Shown here one piece after another: positions 5,767 to 10,894 of a stretch of DNA of 10,894 nt. Below the pieces are notes generated by a model, which was not told the DNA's origin, did no database searches, and saw nothing but the letters and a program-made list of their open reading frames with translations. This stretch comes from Planctomycetaceae bacterium (GTDB lineage Bacteria > Planctomycetota > Planctomycetia > Planctomycetales > Planctomycetaceae). The stretch spans positions 1 to 10,894 of the forward strand of contig JALTOP010000129.1 of NCBI GenBank assembly GCA_027000105.1, read 5' to 3'. Both the position numbers and the translations under genes were made by a program. How positions within the stretch are numbered: position 1 is the first letter of the stretch; the number at the start of each line of letters is the position of its first letter.

Positions 5767-7134
5767 ATGAAGCGTCCCTTCATCTGCCTTCGAATCTGTC
5801 GGGTAAGCCTGAGTCTGGCCATTCTCTGTTTCCTTGTCGGTTCGGCTTCTGCCCAGTTACATCAACCTTTTCGGAATCAGGACCAGGGCTATTCCCCCGC
5901 TATGGCAGGGGCATCCTATCGTCGCCCGGCGGGAACGCCCCGTACGTATTTTGGACCGTACCAGAATCGGTATCAAACAGAGCCCTTGACGGGAGAAGTA
6001 CAGAACAGGGTGAAACCTGTTTCCAGCTTCCAACCGGCCAATCAGAATATCCAGACAGGACAACTTCCTCCCCCCCCTGCCGAGTTTTATGCTCCGCAGT
6101 CCTCCACGGGTCAGCAATCTGGAGGGGCTGTTCCGACTGCACCACCGGCTCTCCCTTCCGCAGGGCGACACACATTCGAACCGGGAGGAAACCCGACTCT
6201 TGCTCCCGCGCCCCAGTCCGGTTCATTTTACCACTCTCCTTATGAGGGCAATGCGGGGGATCTGCAATCGATTCCCGAACAGGGAAGCCCCTATTTCTCG
6301 CAACAGCAACCCTGTCTGGACTGCTTTGGCGGTCAGTACAATAGTCCGTATGGTTCGTCAGCTTGGGGTTGGACGGTTCTGCCCAAAGACATTCTGTACC
6401 AATCGTATCTGGGTGGGCCGAGAGAACCCCGCTTTGGTCAGTCACTGGTGCACCTGAAGGGAACCGGAACAATCTGGTCCCTGGAAGCGGGAGGACGGGC
6501 CGGCATTTTGCGTTACGGCTCCAAACCGGGCCAGCCGCTTGAAGGTTGGCAGTTGGACATCTGGGGGGCGGCACTTCCGCGATTGAACATGAATGAACAG
6601 GGAGATCTGGAAGCGGTCGATTTTCGTGTCGGTGTTCCGATCACCTGGCGAAAAGGCCCGATGCAAATGAAGTTCGAGTGGAGCCATCTCAGTTCGCATG
6701 CGGGTGACGAATATATGTTGAGAAATCCGGGATTTGTGCGGATCAACTATTTGCGGGACTCCTTTCTGCTGGGCGGTGGGTACTTCGTGACCCCTGATGT
6801 GCGAGTTTATGCAGACGCCGAATATGCCTATAACACCAGTGGTGGTTCAGAGCCTTGGCATTTCCAGTTCGGTGTCGATTACTCACCTGCTGCGCCGGCA
6901 GAATGTCGCCCGGTTCGACATCCGAAACCGTTCTTCGCAGTGGCTTCCAAAATCCGTCAGGAAGTCAATTTCAGTGGCGGTATCAATGTTGTTGCCGGCC
7001 TGCAATGGCGTAGCCAGGAATCGACCAGTCTGTTCCGGATCGGTCTGCAGTATTACCAGGGACAATCGTTGCAGTACGAATTTCTGGGCGATTACGAAGA
7101 GTTGATCGGCTTCGGTATGTGGTACGATTTCTAA
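5767..7134 (+). CDS. DUF1207 outer-membrane beta-barrel-like protein
   Basis: 455-residue exported protein. It has a basic N-terminus, a hydrophobic stretch (residues 12-25) and an ASA|Q signal-peptidase I site after residue 29. Residues 30-195 are low-complexity and rich in Pro, Gln, Tyr and Ser, with CLDC (183-186) near the end. Residues 199-455 match DUF1207 as I know it: WGWTVLP, YQSYLGGPREPR, RYG, HLSSHAGDEY, NPGF, GGSEPWHFQFGVDYSP and a C-terminal FGMWYDF. Alternating strands and the terminal Phe suggest a beta-barrel in the outer membrane. The family's function is unknown. The start ATG 5767 has only a weak ribosome site (CGGAC). It is a single gene, converging on the DUF4434 gene across a 160-bp gap that holds no clear terminator. 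Confidence 0.9.
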   Translation: MKRPFICLRICRVSLSLAILCFLVGSASAQLHQPFRNQDQGYSPAMAGASYRRPAGTPRTYFGPYQNRYQTEPLTGEVQNRVKPVSSFQPANQNIQTGQLPPPPAEFYAPQSSTGQQSGGAVPTAPPALPSAGRHTFEPGGNPTLAPAPQSGSFYHSPYEGNAGDLQSIPEQGSPYFSQQQPCLDCFGGQYNSPYGSSAWGWTVLPKDILYQSYLGGPREPRFGQSLVHLKGTGTIWSLEAGGRAGILRYGSKPGQPLEGWQLDIWGAALPRLNMNEQGDLEAVDFRVGVPITWRKGPMQMKFEWSHLSSHAGDEYMLRNPGFVRINYLRDSFLLGGGYFVTPDVRVYADAEYAYNTSGGSEPWHFQFGVDYSPAAPAECRPVRHPKPFFAVASKIRQEVNFSGGINVVAGLQWRSQESTSLFRIGLQYYQGQSLQYEFLGDYEELIGFGMWYDF

Positions 7135-7294
7135 ACAGCATCGACACAGCAGAACCATCCGGGCCAATTCGCTCCCGCTGCGGGCTGTTCGCGTTACAAT
7201 TTGTGCCCGTTGCCACCTGTCTTCCGTTGCGGTCCAGTGGAACCAGGCAGGCCGGACGGCCCGCATTTCGGCATCATCAAGACGGTTTTCGGAG

Positions 7295-8275
7295 TTACTT
7301 CTGACGGGCGAATTCCTTTTTACACGCATCGAAAAGCAGTTTTGCCCGCCTGGACTTTTCCGGAGAGACATACTGGGTGTATTCAAACAGAACGGTTTTT
7401 GAGATAAATGGTCTGGTCAATTTCACCTGCTGCCTGAATCGGTGAAAAGCGGCTGATTGCGCGGCCCACGGTTCGCTGTTCACGGGCCAGCCTGCCGTCT
7501 GATCGAACGCCTCGATGTTCGCCCAGAATTTTACCTGATGCCGCTTCATGATTACGGAAAGCGCCGAATAGACAGGCTTCAAATCTCTGAGCGCGACCCG
7601 ATGCGTGCCGACGCCATCCTGCAACGCAACGATATCGACCTTAATTTGGGGCAGTGCCCGGCTGTCCCACCAGGCTGCATATTCCCGGGGGTTTCCCTGT
7701 TTACTGAAAAAAGGAGAGATCATCACGGGCAACTTCGGAAGTTCCCGCGCTCGTGCAGAGAGTCGGGCGATGTATTCGAGCAATTCATCGGCGTATTCCC
7801 TGTTTGCAGTTTCGTTGTCGATTTCTTCCGGAATGTACCATCCCCCCAGACCGGCATGAGCCCCATAGCGTTGATGCAACTCATTCATCGTGGCAATGTT
7901 CAGAGCAATTCTCTTCTGTAAATCGAACTTCTGTTTCCAGAAGCGACCGTCCATTTGCAGGCCAAGAAAAACCTTGATTTTCACCGCTCTTGCTGCGTTG
8001 AGGATTTGCATAATGACGTCCTCATTGGCAGGAACCATTCCCTCAATTTTCGTGGGATAGTGATAGAACCGATCGTATGCGACATACTGAACGATAGCCG
8101 TGTCCATCCCCAGTTCTTTCAAACCCGTCATCTGGCGGTTCCAGTACGCCTGCCCGGCTTTGCTGTTTGCGGCATTCAGTTGGAGAAAAGCACCAGTCAC
8201 TCCTTTCGCCTGTGCTTCCAATGGTGTAAGAAACGCGAAAAAAAAGAAACAGGCAAGAAAAATGTTTTTCAGCAT
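7295..8275 (-). CDS. Secreted DUF4434 TIM-barrel protein (glycoside hydrolase-like)
   Basis: 326-residue exported protein. The signal peptide has a run of Phe/Ala/Leu (5-18) and an AQA|K cleavage site after residue 23. The mature part begins GVTGAFLQLN and follows the DUF4434 pattern: LKELGMDTAIVQYVAYD, AARAVKIKVFLGLQMDGRFW, GGWYIPEEID, then WANIEAF and VLFEYTQYVSP. DUF4434 is related to glycoside hydrolase TIM barrels. E150, E255 and E298 sit at strand ends where catalytic acids would be expected, but I cannot assign a substrate. A polysaccharide-processing role is an inference. The start is ATG 8275 without a good Shine-Dalgarno sequence. It lies 57 bp downstream of the TonB-like membrane protein gene on the same strand and is probably co-transcribed. 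Confidence 0.83.
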   Translation of the reverse strand: MLKNIFLACFFFFAFLTPLEAQAKGVTGAFLQLNAANSKAGQAYWNRQMTGLKELGMDTAIVQYVAYDRFYHYPTKIEGMVPANEDVIMQILNAARAVKIKVFLGLQMDGRFWKQKFDLQKRIALNIATMNELHQRYGAHAGLGGWYIPEEIDNETANREYADELLEYIARLSARARELPKLPVMISPFFSKQGNPREYAAWWDSRALPQIKVDIVALQDGVGTHRVALRDLKPVYSALSVIMKRHQVKFWANIEAFDQTAGWPVNSEPWAAQSAAFHRFRQQVKLTRPFISKTVLFEYTQYVSPEKSRRAKLLFDACKKEFARQK

Positions 8276-8332
8276 GTTTTACAGTTCTTTATGGCGTCTT
8301 TGTGGCGGAAAGAGCCGGTACGGTTGGCGGAG

Positions 8333-9217
8333 TTATCGAAAATACGATTGCCGGGTCACACGAAAGCGGTATCCGTCCCGATTCTTTTCAACGACGAAGT
8401 AGGTTCTGCGGATATCGGAAACTTTCCGGTTGGCATAGTCACGTTCGAGTCTCGCCAGAAGAAGTTCGGTTTTTCGTGGATAGAAGTGCAGCACCCGTGA
8501 CGTAGAAACATCTATATTGGCCCTTTTGAACAGCGTCCGGTCGGCCTGTTTCAACTTTCCTCCCTGCCAGGTCATATACATCCGCTTTTCGTTCTTTCCG
8601 GATGTTGTTTCCCGGACGTTCGGTTTGGGCTGGCTGAGTCCTGAAAGATAGACGAGTTTCCCGGTGGGAAGGATGGTGCCGAGTTCAATGCCGAAGAAGT
8701 CGAGTTGTTTGGCGTATTCCTGGATATTGTTCTGGTCAGCGAACTGGATAAACCAGCGCTGTTCGGCCGGTAGACCTCCCTGCCCGCCATCCATGCCCAG
8801 GGCTCGCCTGCCGGTTCCCTCCCGGCTGCCGGGAGTTCCGCTGGAGACCGTTTCCGATTCGTACTGTTTCAGCATCTGTTCGGCAGAAACGTCGGCCAGT
8901 TCGGTGACGGAATCGAAAACTTCTTCCACTTCCATTTCGTCATCCGTCTCTTCCGGAGCCGCGTCCGGCACGGGATCCTCGGGAGATTCAACAAGCAATG
9001 TTTCATCCACTGCTCCGTCCTCGACTCCTCCGGGGAACTCGATCATTTCGACCGGAACCAGCGATTCGACATCACTGGTACGATTCATCATCCAGATGGA
9101 AACCAACGCAAGCAGGGCGACCGCCAGGCCGACAACAATAGCCACCATGCCGGAACTGACTCGGTCATACCGGGTGACCCGCATTTCTGGAGCATATATT
9201 TCAGGCCGATTTCCCAA
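8333..9217 (-). CDS. Single-pass membrane protein, TonB-like layout, unknown C-terminal domain
   Basis: Function not recognised. In the longest form (ATG 9286, 317 aa) residues 47-67 are one membrane helix, 80-140 a Glu/Asp/Pro-rich linker, 145-172 a Gly/Ser-rich stretch, and 177-315 a compact C-terminal domain (RWFIQFADQNNIQEYAKQL, FFGIELGTILPTGK, RTYFVVEKN). This order, short cytoplasmic tail, helix, long acidic spacer and terminal domain, resembles TonB/ExbD-associated periplasmic proteins. I have a vague memory of similar proteins beside ExbB/ExbD genes in planctomycetes. Start choice: ATG 9286 overlaps a TATAAT box and has no ribosome site. TTG 9217 (294 aa) has AGGAGAGGGG 8 bases before it and is preferred. 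ATG 9184 has none. Likely co-transcribed with the DUF4434 gene. Confidence 0.85.
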   Translation of the reverse strand: MGNRPEIYAPEMRVTRYDRVSSGMVAIVVGLAVALLALVSIWMMNRTSDVESLVPVEMIEFPGGVEDGAVDETLLVESPEDPVPDAAPEETDDEMEVEEVFDSVTELADVSAEQMLKQYESETVSSGTPGSREGTGRRALGMDGGQGGLPAEQRWFIQFADQNNIQEYAKQLDFFGIELGTILPTGKLVYLSGLSQPKPNVRETTSGKNEKRMYMTWQGGKLKQADRTLFKRANIDVSTSRVLHFYPRKTELLLARLERDYANRKVSDIRRTYFVVEKNRDGYRFRVTRQSYFR

Positions 9218-9225
9218 AACCGATT

Positions 9226-9235
9226 CCCCTCTCCT
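9226..9235 (-). promoter_or_regulatory. Strong ribosome binding site deciding a TTG start
   Basis: AGGAGAGGGG on the minus strand ends 8 bases before TTG 9217. It is the best Shine-Dalgarno match in the window. It is the main reason for starting the membrane protein there and not at ATG 9286 or 9184, neither of which has one. Confidence 0.5.
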
Positions 9236-9284
9236 GTTGACCGGTGACGATTGAAACTCTCTCGCAGACAGAATGACGAACAGC

Positions 9285-9311
9285 ATTATACGCGATACTA
9301 CATTCTGTCGT
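9285..9311 (-). promoter_or_regulatory. Candidate promoter for membrane protein / DUF4434 genes
   Basis: A perfect TATAAT lies at 9290-9285 on the minus strand. The best -35 candidate is ACGACA (9311-9306), at a short 15-base spacing, so the -35 is poor. It would give a leader of roughly 60 bases to TTG 9217, and it makes the ATG at 9286, inside the -10 box, an unlikely start. Confidence 0.33.
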
Positions 9312-9537
9312 ATTTCGCTGCACTATCAATGGGTGTATGACAACGGGGATATAACGGGAGAAACTTTTTTCCCACCCGGGTCGCAGAAACCGCTGCTGCG
9401 AAAATCGCGGTGAATCCCGATCGTTTTCCCGATTGTCTGCTACGTCAGTTATAACCGTTGTTTGGCTGGTTTCAAGGTCTGGCTGCCTCACGGGACGCCT
9501 CCGTCCGAACCGCCCGGCGATATTCCAGTCGAACGGT

Positions 9538-10894
9538 TCAGTCGAGGATGGGGGCGAGCCATTTTTGGGCTTCTTCTATTTCCATACCCGAGCGTTTTGC
9601 GTAATCTTCGAGTTGTTCTTCGGTAATTTGGGTCACGGAGAAGTAGCGGGATTCCGGATGGGCGAAATACAGGCCGCTGACGGATGAAGCGGGCCACATC
9701 GCGAGGGAATCTGTCAGGGTGATATGAGCGTTTTTTTCCGCCTGGAGCAGTTCGAACAGTTTCCACTTCGGGGTGTGATCGGGACAGGCGGGATAGCCGA
9801 ACGCGGGACGGATGCCCCGATATTTTTCGGCAATCAATTCGTCGTTGGAAAGTTTTTCATCCTGGCCGAATCCCCAATCGATTCGTGCCTGGGCGTGCAG
9901 ACATTCCGCGAACGCTTCTGCCAATCGATCCGCTACCGATTTCAGCATGATCGACTGATAATCGTCATGTTCTTTTTCAAACCTGTCGAGCTGTTTTTCG
10001 ATATTCAGCCCGGTGGTGACAGCGAACGCGCCGAGATAATCCTTGCGTCCGGAATCGAGCGGGGCGATGTAATCGGCCAGAGACCGAAACTCTTTCTGTC
10101 CCTTGCGTTCCCATTGCTGCCGCAACATCGGGAAACGCATCAGTTCCTTATCCGCCTGCTTCGGATCGTAAACGATAATGTCATCCCGTTCGGAATTGGC
10201 GGGCCAAAAACCGTAAACCCCTTTTGCGGTCAGCCAGTTTTCGGCGATGATTCTATCGAGCATCGCGTTTGCATCGTCGTATAATTTTCGGGCCTCTTCG
10301 CCGACGGTCGCATCGTTGAATATCTTCGGGTACTTTCCCTGCAACGACCAGGTCAGAAAAAAGGGTGACCAATCGATATACTCCCGGATTTTTTCCAACG
10401 GGAAATCGTCCAGCACTTTCAGTCCGGTGAAAGCGGGGGTCGGGATGTCAACAGTTTCCCAGTCGGTTGCGAATCGCCGCTTGAACGCCTCTTCGTAGGA
10501 GGCGAGTTTTCGTTGCTGGCGTTTGCCGAACATGTCGCGATCCCGTTGCTGTTCGGCTCGGTTTTTTTTGTCGAATTCCTCCCGTTTTTCCGGATCGATC
10601 AACGCTTCGACTACGGGAACCGCCTGGGAGGCATCTCCGCAATGGGCGACAATATGATCGTATTCAGGAGCCACTTTCACCGCTGTATGCTTGGCTGAAG
10701 TGGTCGCTCCACCGATCAGCAGAGGAATCGTCATTCCTCTGCGTTTCATTTCCTGTGCGACCGCAATCATTTCATCGAGTGAGGGCGTAATCAAGCCGGA
10801 CAGTCCGATCACGTCGGCTCCTTTTTCAACCGCGGTATCAAGAATAACCTCGGCAGGAACCATCACGCCCAAGTCGATCACCTCGAAATTGTTG
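9538..10894 (-). CDS. metH: Cobalamin-dependent methionine synthase, C-terminal part (5' end outside window)
   Basis: Cytoplasmic enzyme moving the methyl group of methyltetrahydrofolate to homocysteine through B12, giving methionine. 451 C-terminal residues are visible; the homocysteine and folate domains and the start lie beyond the window. The first visible residues (NNFEVIDLGVMVPAEVIL) continue the B12-binding Rossmann domain, with GLSGLITPSLDEM and LLIGGATTSAKHTAVK. The DxHxxG cobalt-ligand motif should be just outside. Then comes the AdoMet-dependent reactivation domain: DDYQSIMLKSVADRLAEAFAE, the SAM-binding GIRPAFGYPACPDH loop, and LTDSLAMWPASSVSGLYFAHP, ending QKWLAPILD. The loop has Phe where the usual sequence is RPAPGYP, and HTPK where HTEK is usual. 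The frame is intact, so the gene looks functional. A 251-bp gap separates it from the next gene on the same strand. Confidence 0.97.
   Translation of the reverse strand, partial: NNFEVIDLGVMVPAEVILDTAVEKGADVIGLSGLITPSLDEMIAVAQEMKRRGMTIPLLIGGATTSAKHTAVKVAPEYDHIVAHCGDASQAVPVVEALIDPEKREEFDKKNRAEQQRDRDMFGKRQQRKLASYEEAFKRRFATDWETVDIPTPAFTGLKVLDDFPLEKIREYIDWSPFFLTWSLQGKYPKIFNDATVGEEARKLYDDANAMLDRIIAENWLTAKGVYGFWPANSERDDIIVYDPKQADKELMRFPMLRQQWERKGQKEFRSLADYIAPLDSGRKDYLGAFAVTTGLNIEKQLDRFEKEHDDYQSIMLKSVADRLAEAFAECLHAQARIDWGFGQDEKLSNDELIAEKYRGIRPAFGYPACPDHTPKWKLFELLQAEKNAHITLTDSLAMWPASSVSGLYFAHPESRYFSVTQITEEQLEDYAKRSGMEIEEAQKWLAPILD

Noticed and set aside
5900..6574. 224-codon minus-strand open frame opposite the DUF1207 gene
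   Set aside because: It is antisense to a well-supported gene and its translation looks random; it is a by-product of the DUF1207 codon pattern.
7135..7294. Possible terminator between the converging DUF1207 and DUF4434 genes
   Set aside because: Only short GC stems such as CCCG/CGGG and GGCC/GGCC, with no T-tract on either strand.
9381..9401. Hairpin TCGCAG/CTGCGA between metH and the membrane protein gene
   Set aside because: Perfect 6-bp stem with a 9-base loop, but no T-tract follows on the minus strand, and it lies about 137 bp past the metH stop; not enough to call a terminator.
9493..9506. GGACG/CGTCC hairpin just after metH
   Set aside because: Five-base stem without a T-tract; weak as an intrinsic terminator.

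Overview
The window reads as chromosomal DNA of a planctomycete (phylum Planctomycetota). The strongest pointer is a full-length DUF1207 outer-membrane-type protein, a family I know mainly from this phylum. Moderate GC, long regulatory gaps, weak Shine-Dalgarno sites and scattered single genes also fit. The assignment rests on recognised protein families, not on a database search. I found no RNA genes, insertion sequences, CRISPR arrays or phage genes.

Left part (1-2685, minus strand): a three-gene signalling cluster read leftward. It holds a CheX-type phosphatase, a stand-alone CheY-like receiver, and an HDOD-coiled-coil-GGDEF diguanylate cyclase whose 3' end lies outside the window. No CheA, CheW or chemoreceptor is in view. 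This suggests a phosphorylation switch feeding cyclic-di-GMP rather than classical chemotaxis. Across a gene-free gap of about 730 bp with several inverted repeats lies a divergent LuxR/NarL-type regulator (3415-4101, plus). Its receiver domain has lost the phosphorylation residues.

Middle part (4102-7134): an M19 (renal dipeptidase-like) peptidase on the minus strand converges on the LuxR gene. It diverges from the DUF1207 gene on the plus strand. The 450-bp divergent gap holds two terminator-like hairpins, two small palindromes and a 12-bp tandem-spaced repeat, but no convincing gene.

Right part (7295-10894, minus strand): a secreted DUF4434 TIM-barrel protein is preceded 57 bp upstream by a single-pass membrane protein with a TonB-like layout and an unrecognised C-terminal domain. 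Upstream of both is the C-terminal third of cobalamin-dependent methionine synthase (metH), cut by the window edge. The first two could be one transcript starting from a TATAAT box near 9285-9290; metH is probably separate.

Functionally the window mixes one regulatory island (CheX/CheY/GGDEF plus pseudo-receiver regulator), cell-envelope or secreted proteins of unknown role (DUF1207, DUF4434, TonB-like protein) and two metabolic enzymes (dipeptidase, MetH).
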